Shown: piece by piece, positions 15,161 through 30,130 of the stretch | Layout of the letters: each line of letters opens with the position of its first letter | Position numbering within the stretch: the stretch's first letter is position 1 | Made by a program: the position numbers and the translations under genes | NCBI RefSeq assembly: GCF_014905175.1 | Contig: NC_057789.1 | Coordinates: forward strand, 26,098,555 to 26,162,554 | From: Aphidius gifuensis | Lineage: Eukaryota; Arthropoda; Insecta; Hymenoptera; Braconidae | Reading direction: 5' to 3' | Length of the DNA: 64,000 bases | The notes under the pieces: model-generated | What the model was told of the DNA's origin: nothing | Databases searched by the model: none | The model's input: only the letters and a program-made list of their open reading frames with translations

Positions 15161-15186
15161 GGACGTCAGTATAAAAGTTGACGTCA
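15161..15186 (+). promoter_or_regulatory. CRE-TATA-CRE core promoter-like cluster
   Basis: GGACGTCA (15161-15168), TATAAAAG (15170-15177) and the full palindromic CRE TGACGTCA (15179-15186) lie within 26 bases, followed by the E-box CAGCTG (15188-15193). Such a packed set of known motifs is unexpected in the background. No initiator was identified with confidence. Confidence 0.4.
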
Positions 15187-15258
15187 GCAGCTGCGTTTTC
15201 CGCGTTGTTGAAAATCGTATAAGTGAGCTACTGCCCTCCATGTGTGGTGCAACGTTTT

Positions 15259-15408
15259 ATGTCCTTACAAGAGACTCGTTTCTCGCTTGAATTTCACGTA
15301 CACAAAGAATTGCTGCTAGACGGTTTGAGGGTTGGGATATATTTCAAGAAACTTAATGGCCAGGCATGGACGTGCTGTTTGCAATCCAAAAAAAAAAAAA
15401 ATAAATAA
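15259..15408 (+). CDS. Small open frame of unknown function downstream of the TATA-like cluster
   Basis: An ATG at 15259 opens 49 codons of ordinary composition (starting MSLQETRFSLEFHVHKE) ending in a Lys-rich tail encoded by a poly-A run. It lies about 85 bases after the TATAAAAG at 15170. It matches no family I recognise. The frame could be a short unconserved peptide or chance within a G+C-richer island. Confidence 0.18.
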   Translation: MSLQETRFSLEFHVHKELLLDGLRVGIYFKKLNGQAWTCCLQSKKKKNK

Positions 15409-18400
15409 TATAAAAAATACCAAGACGAAACGACGAGTTATATACTGTTAGGTGAAAAGTACGAAAAATAAAAAAAAAAAAAGGGTTTAGTGAGAAAGTG
15501 AAAATGGAAAATTTTTTAGAACCTCGTAAAATTTTTTTTTATTCTTATAATTTGAAATATAAAAAAAAAAAAAATAAAATTACATTCTCATTTTATTTTT
15601 TGATTTGAAAATTATAAAAATATGAATTTTATTTTTTATTTTTTTATTTGAGATTAGATAATAGAACTGGTCTTCCATGAACATCACGCGCTATATTTTC
15701 ATCATATTATGCAAATAAATGCTTGATTTCCCCGTGGTGTTCATTTTCCCTGAGAACAACTGTATATTTTGTTTTTCGTGCGTGGGTCAGCTCTTGAGAT
15801 AATCCACTGATAAGAGAAATAAAATTCCAAAAAATAAAAAATTAATCTAATAATAAACATAGATTGTTCTTTTTTATTTTTAGTCAACTAGCCACAGTCT
15901 TTGAATTAATTACGCCTTAAAAAAAAAACATTAATAAAAAAAAAAAAAACAATGATTTTATCATTGTGAAAATGATTCCTGACAGTCATCAAGCAAATTA
16001 TCATTTTTTATTTTTAATAGACAACCTGGATCATAAATTCCATTGGCTCTTTCTTTATTCCCTATTTTTTTTTTTTTTACAAATTTTCCATGCTGTTTTC
16101 CAAACCCACAACGTTAAAAAAAAATCCACGAGCCTAAAAAATCAATACATCTTGACTATTTATGGTTGAAAAAATTATAAAAATAACTCTTTTTAAAACA
16201 ACTGACAGTTAATATTCATTAAACACAAATGTTCATTAAAAAATTGTGCGTGAGTGATCTAGTTGAATTAATAAAAAAAAAAAAAAAAAAAATTACAATT
16301 AAACTCGTCTGTCTACCAGCCACTCTTGAATCCATCAACATCATCAGAAATAATTAATCTATTTATCCATTGAAATATAGTATTTTTCCTGCAATCTCTC
16401 GTAAAATCATCATATTTATTTTTCGCTATTGAATTAATACACCATTTCATAAATTTACAAGTGTATACCTTTGATGGATTTATAAAAAAATAATATTATA
16501 CACATATATATAATTTTGCATGGCAGCTTTACTTTATACTTGTAATGAAAAATAATTATATATCTCTCATGACCCAGGATTATCATTGTCGAGGGATTAA
16601 ATTGTATTTGTATGGACATGTGTAATTCCGTCATCATCATGAACCGCAATTCACTCATATTCTTTTCGCATATTATCACTTGAATAGTATTTTCAAATAA
16701 ATCAATATTCCATTTAAATTTACAATCACATAATGCATTAATATATTTATATAAAAAATAAAAATATTTACTTACTCAAAGTTATGAAAAAAAATAGATA
16801 AATTTTAGCTTCCACCATGATTCACATAAAGAAAATTAACACTAATTTTTTCTTTAACAAAATAATGATTTTTAAATTTATAAATAATTATTTTTAAACA
16901 CTGCAACTCGTGTCAAGTCCACGCGGAAACTGAATCCCCGTCACAGTATCAACCTGGCCTTAGTATTCTCAAGTAAACTGGGCCTCTTTCTTTTGCATGT
17001 ATATGTGTACACAAACATCATAATATATATCAGTAAAAACATTCTAAAAGTGGTGGTAAATTGTGGCAAACGAAAGGACGTTCGAGGCCCACTTATGCCA
17101 TTTTTTTTTATATTGCCATATAGTATATGATAATGTAACCCACAACTGCACACACATGCACTTGATGATGACGTTTACTACATTGAAAATTAATAAAATA
17201 TATATACGTGTTACGCTTTAAAAATTCTCAACTTGATAAATTATTATATTTTTATATTGTTATGCATATTGTCCTTCTTTTAAATTAATTATTTATAAAA
17301 ATAATATTTTACATTTTATCTTACGTATAGTACAATCGAAAAACAATCGATGCATATCGCATTGTAATAATTTTTTTTATATACATTTTTTTTTTATCAA
17401 GGATCAATGATTTTTTTAAAAATATTTACTTCCTCAATCGCCACACAATGTATTTATGTGTCACATTACAATGTGTAATAATTTTTATTTTTTTCATGCT
17501 GAGAATTTTTATTGATCGAAAATATTTTTTGTTCAATTGTATTTTTGATTTTATGATCATTCAGTATAATCGATTTTTTGTTAAATACGTGTCGTCGATA
17601 ATATGATTAGTTTTGGCTGGATAACAATGGAAAAAATGAATAAATAATGAGGTTATTGCCACACACACTTGTCGGAGGTGAAACGCTAAACAAACTCTCT
17701 TCATTTTTTTTATATCGCGGTCTTTTATTATATTGTTTTCATGCATGACCCTTTTGTTGTATTTATTAAAAATTTAACAAAGTGTTAAAACACGTTTTGT
17801 AATTAATACAAATTTTTTTTTTATTATTATTAATGTTGATTTACACGTGAGAAAGCTAGCACCATACGACATTTTTGTCTTCATGCGAAAATCAAGTTTC
17901 ACCAGGGACCTTGCTATTAAAAGAAAAAAAATTTATTTAATAAAAATATAATTGTAATGAAGAAAGAATTTTAATAACCTTGATGAGTTCGATATATTAT
18001 TTTTTTAATTCAAGATTTCATTAATTAGATAAGATTATAATTTTTCTTCAATTGTTTTATGTGTGAAAAATACAATTTGACGGTTGTTTTTAATTATTTG
18101 AAAATTTTTTTATCATCTTATTTTTATGATTTCTATTTTTCTATTATTCTACTTTCTTCATGTTATTTGAATAAATTGATATTATATGTATGGAATCTTG
18201 ACAATTTTATATTTCCTTTTTAATATGTATATTTATTTTTTTTTTTTTCATTACTTTTGTGCGTTACGCAAAATAGAAACTTGAATTTCATTTAAATTAA
18301 ATCGCAGAATACTTTTGTAGTTTTTTTTTTAAATTCATTTTTAATATTGTGGTTTTTAATATTGCCCATTGTTTTAAATAATTCACGGTAGATGAGCTGA

Positions 18401-21129
18401 ATAAAAAAAAAATTATTATTCGACTTTAACGCTAGCCACACTCATCAATGCATTTATTTTTTTTTTTGTATAAAATTTTTATAAATTAATAAAGACAAAA
18501 CTAATTAAAATTTGATTTTATATAATAATCAAAAAATCACTTTGCGTAAAATCAATTTTGTTTTTCTTGAAAGTAAATGAAAAAAAAATAAAATTCATCA
18601 AGAAAAATAATATATATTAAAATAAATAAAATGAAAAAGTAGTTTTGATGGAAAAAGTAAGTTAAAAGTACAAATTGAGCTTGGGCACTGACAGGATTTT
18701 ATTTTTTTATTTTTCTATTTTTTCTTTGAACACTTTCGCGTGCTGTTTAATTAACGAATTAACGTTCGTTAAAGAAAACTCTGATATTCTCGCTTCGAGC
18801 CCTTTTCCAACTTTCTTGAATTTTTTTTATTTTTACTTCACATGTTTTTTGAAAATATTTATTTACCTTTTCGATTCAAATTTAATTAATAAATATTATT
18901 ATTTTTTGTTTATAATTAATATTACATAAAATTTAATTGAGATGTTTGATTAAAATTTGATAATCAATTTGTTATTTTGTATATTTAAACAAATTAAAAG
19001 AAATATATTTAAATGAATGGACTTTCATTTGCGGTATAATAAATTAATGATAATTATTAACTCTCTTGATAAACACACAGATGATTCGTATGTTTACTCA
19101 TGTTTGATTGATAGATTAAACCGATTAAGAGTGAAAGGAAATGTCCCGTTAGTTCAACATTCGTTCGACACCTTGAAGCTTGTAATTTTTCTTTTTTTTT
19201 TTTTTTCAAATTCATGTTTATTTATTTATAAATAATTAAATAATAATTGTTGACAATTGCAAATATATAAGTAGATTAAATTATCATTTCATTTTCAATC
19301 ATTTAATTTTATAAATTAAATTTTTATTAAATAAATTTTCTATTTTTTAATTTCAATCAATAAATTTTAAATTATTTTCTAGGAATATATTTTTTACGTT
19401 AATTTATTTTTTTAAAACCAGTTTTTGATTTTTATAGAATAATATTTATATTAAAATACCTTTTTAATCTACTTGATGAATTTTTTTTAAAATAAAAATC
19501 ACAATTAAAATTTATTATTATATTTTTGTTATTAATTTATATTTCATGATAATTTTTAAATTGGAACAAGTGAAAATATGTTATTACAAAGTGACTCCCT
19601 CAGTTGTTGAATATGTATTTTTAAATGCATCGCGATCTCAATTCGATTTTGCGACTTTCTTGGACCAGAAATGAAAAAGTAAATAAAAAAAAAAAATGTT
19701 ATTTGAAGAACGAAAAAAAAAAAATAAAATTGAGAACGTGGATGAGAATCCGGTTTCGTTGACTTATTTAATTTAAATTTTATTTTCATTCTTGAAAGTT
19801 GAAACTATTTAATTAATTTTTGAGATTTTTTTACTTGATTAATTAATTCGAGAAAAAAAAAATTAAATTCACTATTGTCTTCTTTACACTCGAGGGGTAA
19901 AAAATCAATACGTCAATAGCACAAATAAATATGTGTGAGTGAATCTGTTGCATTATTAACAAAGTACAGAAAAATATTTATGTGTGTGTTTTTTTTTTTA
20001 TATATACGTGTAATGCAAGTACTAAAAAAAGTGCCGAGTCATTGATTAATTGCAGAATAACGTATGCCCTTCGTTGAAACACAAGTGGTACTTGATTATT
20101 ATTTTTTTTTTTTGTATATTCATTATGATTATTTTGTTGATATACCTTTATTACATGCAATCTTGGCTGATTTAATTTTACCACAGTCTGCTTGGTATTC
20201 AATTAAATATTTTGCAATGACAGCTTTTCTTGGGTCAAGACCATCAGGGTCCATGAACTCTTGTATATTTATTTTTTTTTCTCTTTTAAATTTGTTTGTT
20301 TGATTGTTTAATTGAATTTTTAGGAAATAGATTTATTTGATTCGGCAAAATACATTTATTTAAATTATAAAATAATTTTTCTAATAAAACAATTTCATGA
20401 TTAATTTGAGATAAATTGATCTTTTGATAATTCAAATATTTATAATTAAAAGGTTAATAAACGCGTAAATTAAAATGTCAAAAAATTATATTTATTTTTA
20501 AAAAAGAAAATTATATTTAAAAATAAATTAGACACTTGGAAAATTGACATTATAATATAAGGCTAGACAACAATATTTGCAACTACATAAAAAAAAATAA
20601 CATGAGTAATTTTAACTCAATTTATTTTTTATATATTTAGTTGTTAAAAAATTTTTTAAATTATATTTTTTATGTGTCTTTAAATAATTCAAGTTTCCTG
20701 AAAATAAATTACATATTAACCCAAGTAATATATTAAAATGACGTCTGTAACCCTGGATACAATTATTACTATCACAATCACAAAATTTTGTATATATTCA
20801 TAATCCTGTTCTGTCTTTCTCGTTTATGTGTTAAAAAATTCCAAAGATATCTCGAGTCTCTTGTCTTCCATCACCCTCACTTTTGTCCTGTCTATATACT
20901 ACGACATGCAAGACAAACTCCATCACCCTTGAATCCCTCTTTTGCCTCCTTCAAACCTTTCTATTTTACCTTGAAATTACCCGTGGCATAAATTCACCTT
21001 CTCACTAAATTTAAACATATATAAATATCGAAAAACGTATAAAACCCGCGGGCTTGCTTTGGTACTGAATTCAGTGTTTAAAACCTGTCTCTCATTTTCC
21101 CTCAATTTATCAAGCAAAAGGATGAGTGG

Positions 21130-21190
21130 CTCTTCTTTTTTTTTTTTTTTCCTCTTATACTCTTATTATATTCTTTAACAGGTAAACCTT
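21130..21190 (+). other. Second candidate recursive splice site
   Basis: A long pyrimidine-rich tract (from about 21131) ends in TTCTTTAACAG at 21181, followed directly by GTAAAC. It is the same strand and geometry as the site at 10631. The donor is weaker than at the first site. Confidence 0.28.
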
Positions 21191-21808
21191 TTTCAACCCT
21201 CGTCGTAACATTCATCTGCAGTAAAATATATATACGACGACGACGACCGTTTATTCGTGGCTCCCACGTAGATGCATTTTCGGCTAGCTACTACTACTAT
21301 CACTACTTTTACTACTACTTGTATATAGAGTTTGAGGGAATGGATAAATAAAGAGAAAGAAAAAGCTGGATTGAAGCTGAAGGATAACGGACGTGGGTAC
21401 ATTTAGGTGCCCTCGTAAACTTGAAGAGTACGAATACGTGAACGCATTTCTAGAAATTCAGTTATTCCACGCGTTTTATCATTTTTATATATATATACCC
21501 TATTCTTCAATTTTCATACCAAAATTTTATACTCACTTTTTCTTTTTTTTCATTGCATTTTATCAGTACTTTTTATCCTTTTTAAATTACACGTGCAGAC
21601 GTACTTGAAATTTTTTGTTTTCGATTAATTTTTCTATTTATAAATTTGAAAGGAATAATAATATTTTTTTTTTTTTGAGATTCAAGTTTTATTCATTTTG
21701 TTTTATATTGTTTGTTTTTTTTTATTAGTCGATATTTTTATTTATCAGTGAGGATTGTATCTTTTTTAATATGACTAATAATAATCCAGTGTTATTGTTT
21801 CATGCGTA

Positions 21809-21829
21809 TGTTGTTGTTGTTGTTGTTGT
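21809..21829. repeat. (TTG)n microsatellite
   Basis: About seven uninterrupted TTG units. Confidence 0.9.
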
Positions 21830-24800
21830 CAATGTATATTCGTTTGAATTTATATTTATAGATATATTCACTGCTGACTGTTCAATCAGAGTTTGGCTTA
21901 TTGGCTTTTAATTGATTACAAATGACCATTTGATTGGTCCATTCCCCAACGAATTTCCGCAACTCACAACAAGCCCACAAATATATTATTACTTGATTTT
22001 TTTATTTACAAAAAATTTTATTAATAAAAGTTTTTATTTGAATTAATTTTTTTTTTAATGAAAAGACGAGTGAATAGAAAGATTTACTGGTTTTTATGGT
22101 AGACTATTAACAAATAGGTTTGAAAATATTATTAAAACAGAATATTTTAATGAATAAAAAAAATTTTCGAGAATTTTTCATTTTAATTTTTCAAGAACAT
22201 ATTCAAGTTGTTTTTTATTTTATTTTTAAAACGCTGCATGACAGTCTCTATAGATTTTAAATTTTATTAAAAATAAATAATATTAAAAATATTCTCTTGA
22301 AAATTTTTAATTTTATTTTAAAATATTCTTTATGTATATTTATTTTTAAAATTTTATTCTTTTTCTTGTCATTCTAGTGATGAGAAAATATGTAATAAAC
22401 ATGAACAAAAATACCCCTTGACCCGATATAAATTTTTCCTCTTATACTTTATTCTATATCGAGTAAATAAATAGAAAAAAAAAAAAGAGAAAATTCATTT
22501 GATCGTTCTGACGCGCTTCGATGCAATAAGTGTCATGTTACTTAACGATAAAACAAATTATCGGCACTCCTGATACTTGTACAAGCTCTCTGAAAAATGT
22601 TCCGATATAAAAATAGAAAAAAAAAAAAAAACACAATTAAAAATAAGTATTTAGTTAAGTGGGTATTATTACTAAAGCTCATATTACTTGTCTATTTGTT
22701 AATTCAATTTGAATTGAAAATAATTGCTACAAAGTTAAAATCGATTAATCACAAAAATCTCACAAATAAAAAAAAAGCTTATCTTACAAAAAATTAACCT
22801 ACAGTATAATACACTCTTCTTTTTTACTCAAAAAAAAAAAATCAGTGCCTAAATTCAAAATAAAAAAAGTTTGAGTGCTATGTGTATTCGCGGACGAGGG
22901 TTAAACTCGATGGATTTACTGAAAACGACAGGAGAAAAAGAGGAGGAGAGATTGAGGGTGAGTTGGCTTGTTTGCCAGATTCGTCAAGTTTGAAGTGATA
23001 ACGGTTGTGAAGCTAAACTGGAAAGAGACATACCAAGTTTACGACAACAAAGATAGTAATAAAATATAAAGAGAGAAAAAATTATTTATAAAAAATAAGA
23101 GTGATGTTATATAAAAAATAATAGAGACTCCATCACACATAGCACAAACACACACACAAAGTTTAATACAGGCGTTACGAAATTTGACATGAAGCCTCCA
23201 AACTGTCCAGTGTTTATGGTCAGAAATCAGGTACTCATTTCCATCAATATACACACAGACACATACACAATTGTCTCTTACTATCACATTGATTTACTCT
23301 GTCACTCGTTCACCTGATGCACCTCTCATATACAAAACGTCCAGTATATGTCCCTCATTTCTGTCTCGTACAGGGCTATTAAATTTTGAAACTCTATATC
23401 GTTCTAAAACGCCCATCCACCTTTCAACCCCTTCAGGCGTTGTTGCATCTCTCCCTAAAAGTGTGATAGGGATAAAATAAAAGTGGTGGTAAAATTTACC
23501 TCTATAAATCACCATACACTAACACATCCATTGATATTTTATATGTATATATATAGTCCAATCATTTTCCATGTGCTTCAATACATACTAAATTCTTTGG
23601 ATCATATCTCTCTTTTCGTAATATAAAAGGCATCAAAGTTTTTGATGGTTTAAAGGATAAAATGACGCTTGGTGTAATAATTTAAAAGTATATGTGAAAA
23701 GTTTTTGTGTATATGGGTTTGTATATTTTCAAGTGAATTTTTTTTTTTTGAAACGTTAAAGGTTTTAAATCCAACTTTGGCCTTGTTGATGTTTTATTTA
23801 CCCTTGTTTGCATTCCACTATGAACTCTTCGATCATCATTTTCTATTTTACTTTAACCTTTGTGAAAAGAGAGATAAATTATCTTTCACCATTGCCTGCC
23901 AAGACTTTATGCATACGTTTAACTTTATATTTTATATTTTTCTATCTCTTTATATACTCTATTTTGTTTGTTGTATTTATTAATATTTTTTTTAAAATAA
24001 TTTTAGCTTTTTTCTTTGATGAGGAAAAATTAAATGTATTTTTTTTTTTTTTTTTTGTTGGTAATAGTTTTTTTTTAATCACTTTGAAAATTAACTGGGA
24101 AATAGAAAATGCTATAAAAGAATGTAGAATATTTTTTTTCTATTATACAAAAATTTTAGAGAATAATAATTAGAAAAAAATTTTTTAATATGTTCTTTGT
24201 TGTCAGTGATGGTTGCCAATTATTTCAATTTATATTTACAAAAATATTAAATACAAACGTTCAATAAAAAATTAATTTAAAAATAATTTTTATTAAAAAT
24301 AAAAAACTCAAACAATTATATATAAATTTGTACAAAATATTATTTAATAATTTGGTTGAAAATGAATAATGAAATAAAATTCCAATCACTTCAATTTGAA
24401 AAATATTAAATTGAATTTATTAATTATCTTTGTGATGAAAAAAAAAAAAAAAAATACATTTGATATAAAAATACAGCAATAAAAAAAATGGATATATATT
24501 TATAAAAATTTGCAAATATGTATAAAGCATTTTCAATTAAAAAAAAAATATATATCATTTGATTAATAAAAAAGTGTGTTGAACAAAAAAAAATATAAAA
24601 TTGTTTTGAAGCTTGTTTGATGAAAATGCAATAAACTGCCTTATACAGTTGAAAATCCAGGGTTTGTTTCGGACTTGCTCACTAGTATATATGATTTAAC
24701 GTAATGCGCAACCAGTATCGTATTCAATATTGCCCACGAGAGAACACTACCATGTACAAATTCTACTGTTCATCTCGTCCAAATAACTCTCACCCCGGGA

Positions 24801-27800
24801 TACATATCCTGTGTTTGCCATCGTGTATTTACACACGTGAGTTTGCGTTTCACTAAACGCCCTAACTGTTTCGTTTTACAAGCTTCCAGGCATTTCATGT
24901 TCCCTTCTGGCTGTTACTATCTATCTTTATCTATTTAACTACATTAATACATACATATTGATATCTAAATTTATTAAAAAATTCAACTTGTTCAATTTTT
25001 ATTTTATTTTCCAATTTTATTTTTAAGTTTTCAATTGAAAACAATTCATTAATTGCTCGAAATAATATATCAATTTGGAGCATGAGTTATCGGTCACTTT
25101 TACATGAAATTATATTGCAAAAAAAAAAAATTTATTTTCAAGAAAGTAAAGAGAAATAAAAGATAATTTAAACGTGGGAATAATCTTATTTATCAATTTT
25201 CTCTGGTGTATGTAAAATAAACCGGATGAAAATATTTTATATGGATTTCCTGTTTAGCCATCGATGAATTGATTATCCCCGCTTAATTTAATTCATTCAT
25301 TCATAAATATTATTATTATTATTGTTAATTTTCTCTTATATAGTTACTTTGTTTTTTAAATTTATAATTTTAGTATTTATCATACAATCTGTCAATGAAT
25401 CCAGTCTGTGACTAGATGAAATAGAATTACGAAAAAAAAAAAAATTTATATTGATGGTTCAGTTGCATGTGTGTATCAGTGTGTACTCATAAAATATTCG
25501 TGAAATATAGAAAATTTTCACTTGCGCGTTATTCAGTAAAATTGAACCGGTGGAGACCCTCAAGCGACACATTTTAGCGACGAACACTGTATTAAAATTT
25601 GAATGGCAGACGGATGAAATTGCGTTGGCGTTATATATATACCAAAAAAAGAGGCCAACCAAAAGGGGTGGCGTAATTTTAGCGAGGGGGTTGGTCCACA
25701 ATCCTCCTTTTTTTTTTTTTTGCATTTTATATATAATTTTTTTTTGTCAACGTAAATGAACACAAAGGGAATTACATTACTTTGATAATTCATCACTAAA
25801 AATCTGTAATCAAAATAAATTTTATTAAAATTTTAAAATTGAAATTTTATTTATTACAATTCGCTGAGTTGCAGTTGAATTAAAAAAGTATTTAAATAAT
25901 TTTGTTTTATAATTTTTATACAAATTATTATAAAGTTTTTTTTATATATATTTAAAAAATTTCAACATTTCTTTTATTATTTAAAATAAATTGCATATGA
26001 TTTAAAGTAAAAAAATTCCACAAATTTAGAGAAACCACAAAAGGCAATAGCTACATTGTTGTTTCATTTTAATAATAAAAATATGAAGTAATAATATATA
26101 AATAAATAATGAAATAACAAAAAAGAAAAAGATAAAAAAAAAAAAAAATTACAATACCTTGTGTGCATGATAATCCACGTTGGGCATTCTCTTTAACCTA
26201 ATTTAAACATAAATAAAATTTATCTGGAAGTAAAGGCGTAAGTTTGTTTTTCGTCATCGGGGCATAAAACCATAGACGGTATATAGTGGCATGTCTATCT
26301 CGTAATCGGAGCATCGCATTTACCTCTCTTTGGCTTGCACACGGGAGCGTATATTAGCGTTCAAATCGGTGGAAGCACAACTCGACAAATAAAAGAAAAA
26401 AAAAAAAAAAAACCCAAACAAAAAAGGAAAAAAACAAGTGGTGCAAAAAAAATAAGAATAAAAAAATTATTTGCAAAAAGACAGTAACAATAATGCAAAA
26501 AAAAAAAAGAGGAAAAAAAAAATAAATAGCGAGTGTGTGTATTTGCAATGAGTGAGAGGGAAAAAGAGGGTCTTAGAACATATACACAGTCTCGTTACAT
26601 CATGCATACAACAACGTGCTCCACTGCTCACTCAAGTCTTTTGCCTCGATCGTAGACATTCATTTTTTTTATTTTTTTTTTTTTTTTTATTTTTAATACT
26701 TCAAGTATAAAGTCACTGGATTATGGCATGGATTCAAGTTACCCACAACATTCTCGCGATCCAATTTCCATACATCCGAATATTAATATTAAAAAAAAAA
26801 AAAAAAAAATTACACATAATTATAACTTTATTAATAAAATAAATAATATTTAAATTTTATTATTTTACAACTTTCTATGCTGTTTTTTAATTTTTAAAAT
26901 TAATTATCAACATTTTAATGACTGAATTAGTTTTTTTTTTTTTTAAATTTATTAAATTTATTTTTGTTTGAATAGTTTTGTTTGTTGGTTATTTGAGTAA
27001 AGGGAATATATTTTCATGATAAATAGAATAAAAAAAAAAATAATAATGTTTATGCATTTAATGTGTAATGTGTTTATCTGTATCCGGGACACGATTGTTC
27101 GTGGGAAAGTTTAGCGACAGTAACAAACGATACACCAAAGGACTCGGTGTGTATTTGTACAACGCCCTTCTTCTAAGCTTTGTCATACCTAGAGGCAAAA
27201 GCTTGTGTATTTTATATTATTGGCAATCGTTGATACACTCGATGAATTACATTCTATATTCAATCAAAATTGTAATGCACATTGTAGTTTTGTTTACAAG
27301 TTATTTCTTCATCGTATGCCTCCGCTTGATCTACTTTACTTGAAACTCTCAATCACATGTAGTATACCAACAACCAATCATTTTATCTTCATACATGAAT
27401 AGCTTTCAAACAAAAACTATTTAAATGATTCATTTTTTTATTATTTTTTTTTTAATCGTGACTTTATATTGAACGATTTTTTGCTTCAAAGATTTAATGT
27501 TTTGCGCAACACTTGGATTTTTTTTTATGATGATTCCAATATATTTTAATAAATCTAGATATTTTTTTATTTTCATTAATATACATGTTAAAGATTTAAT
27601 TATAAATAAATCAATATTTTCAAGACGTTTACTTTCTCACCTGTCATAAATTATACTTTTTTCTCTCTTCAAATTGTAAAAACACTTTTTTTTTTTTTTC
27701 TTAAATTAATTGGCATTCACATTCTGAATTATATAAATCAATAATTTTCTCTTTTATAATTAATTATTATAATTAATATTATTCCAATGATTTTGAATTA

Positions 27801-29879
27801 ATAATAATAATTTTTTACTTAAAATAATTGCGATCAATCTAAATTTATTTTCATTATATTTACAAAAAAAAAAAGAGCAATAATAATTGCCTTGTTTTAT
27901 TTATTTTTTAATTTTCTTAATGGAAAAAAAGTGACTAATTTTATATGATTATCTAGATAAATTTATGATAATCCAGTTGATTTGATATTTTTTCAAATAT
28001 TATTTTTAACTGTCTGATAATGAGGTTACTTAATAATTGTTATTACGTATATAAATAATGAAAGTTATTATTTTTTATTGATGAAAAAAAAAATGTTGAA
28101 AAGAGTATTCCATTTCCATAATAATAATATTTAGTTTAATATATTAATAAATATGAAAAATGCGTGTGAGTGAGGATCATAAAAATATGCGATGACTTTT
28201 CCGGTGAAAGAATAATTTTAAGTTGAACTATTATGGCTTGAATTGATGATGGGAATGTTGGCAAACGATATACGCGTTATTTTGTGTTTTGGCTATTAAC
28301 TGGTTTACGAATAATTTCCTGGGTGATCGTAATCGTTAAAATTGTTTCTTATGCAAGACTGCAGAGTAGACCAAGTATAATAGAGAAGATTGTGTGTTGC
28401 CAAGTACCATAGCAGGAGACATCAAGAGAGTAACACCTTTACTAAAACTACTCTGCCAACATCGTTAAATCTGACATTAATCATTAATTATATATTTATT
28501 TTAAAATTCTTCCACTTTCAAACTTGGATGTATATAAATTATATTTTCCTTTACACTAAAATATAAAAATTTAATTTTTTAAAAGACTCCAAATGTAAGT
28601 TGAACAGTCTAAAAAATAAAAGACATTATATAATTTTGTTGGTGAAAAATTTTGACAGTTTAAAATTCACTAGCAATGAAAAATTAAAATTTATATTTAT
28701 ATCCAATTTCGAAGCATTCTCTTTACGGCCTTGAACCCATTATTATTTTTTTTTTTCAGTCATTTAAATTAAAATTAAAATAGAAAAAAATTAAATAAAA
28801 TTGTAACGGTTATTAGAAGATATATTTAATAAAATCTCATTAAAAAAAAAAAATATATATAGTCGATTTAAAAATTTCGAGTACAATAAAATAAAAAATA
28901 TATAAATATTTCTGTGATGTTGAAATAGCAAAACTGAAACATGCCAAGCCATAATTCTAGCTGATTAAATATGCATGGGATTTGTGCGCTCAGTACATAG
29001 TTCTCTGATGTACAGTCGCGCTTCGCGATTTCGTGACGATAAAATACATACAGCATTATATAGTTATACATGTCTCATTGACACTAGTCGTATCAAGCTC
29101 ATCAACTCACATGTACATGTATATTTTAATTAATTTATATGTACTTGACTGTATAGATATATTATTCTCTAAAATCCGTGGTTTGTTCATTAAAATGTCC
29201 AATAAACAGTCATCATCTGTCAATTGACAATCATCACCAAAAACATCACAAAATCCTTTGTCTATATTAGGTTAATACTCTCATCGAAAATAATCATTAA
29301 ATTAAATTTTTATTTTATATTAAATAAATTATTTGATTTCATGTTTTTTTAATTTGGATTTTTAATTTAAACATTTTATTTTCGTTTGAAAGAGTGTCCA
29401 GTATATTTAATAGTTCAATCGATTTTCTTTTTTGCATTAGCCAATTTGTAGTCGATATTTAGAATATTATACAAATGACTGCAGACACAAGTGCATCTCT
29501 GAAATCCCAAGGGATATTTTTACCAAAGTTGCTTCAATTTCATCTAAATGTTTTATTTTATTTTTTTATTTTTTGCTTTGTCCTGTATTTTGAATTTTCG
29601 TTGACTATGTAAATGAGTTTTTAGCAAATTGAACGCAATTTTAGCTGAGTAGATTTTCTTGTGATCCCAAGTGACCAGACAAGAATATATTTAACTACTC
29701 AATTTACGCAAAATTTATATATATTTTTTTTTTCATCGAAAAGTACTTGGTTAATTTGATTGATTTTCTAGAAAAAAAAAGTTATTGATTAAAAATAGTA
29801 GTGATATAAATTTTGTATTTTTTTTGTGAAATTTATTTTAGTATATATATAGTTGGTTGATTTTTCTTTTTGCAACAAA

Positions 29880-30130
29880 CTTGATACTGTCTAAATACCA
29901 CCAAAGTACTGGTTAAAACAGTCGAGCTTTTCTCGCTACACTTGAGTTAGCTTTGGTTCTCTCTGCTCTGTCGAGACCCTAATTAACCGTACGTCGACTA
30001 GTGCTGCATGACTGGAAAGTCATGGGTTCTCTCGACGTTTAAGCCTTTTACTTCCTAGTCCCCAGACAGGACTCAACTTGTCCGGAAAGATATTTGCTCA
30101 AGAAATCTTCACTTTTCTCAGCTATATATA
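29880..30130. other. Complex island with a tight hairpin
   Basis: Non-repetitive, G+C-richer sequence in the desert. CATGACT and AGTCATG (30007-30024) form a perfect 7-bp stem with a GGAA loop. No coding frame is seen; probably a regulatory block. Confidence 0.35.

Larger units (their letters stand above)
10641..21129. other. Gene desert, middle part
   Basis: Islands of complex sequence at about 11110-11270, 11860-11950, 12540-12830, 14060-14530, 15000-15480, 16900-17200 and 20740-21060. The remainder is AT-rich with homopolymer runs. Apparent open frames here are poly-Phe/Ile/Tyr or Lys/Asn artefacts. Confidence 0.6.
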
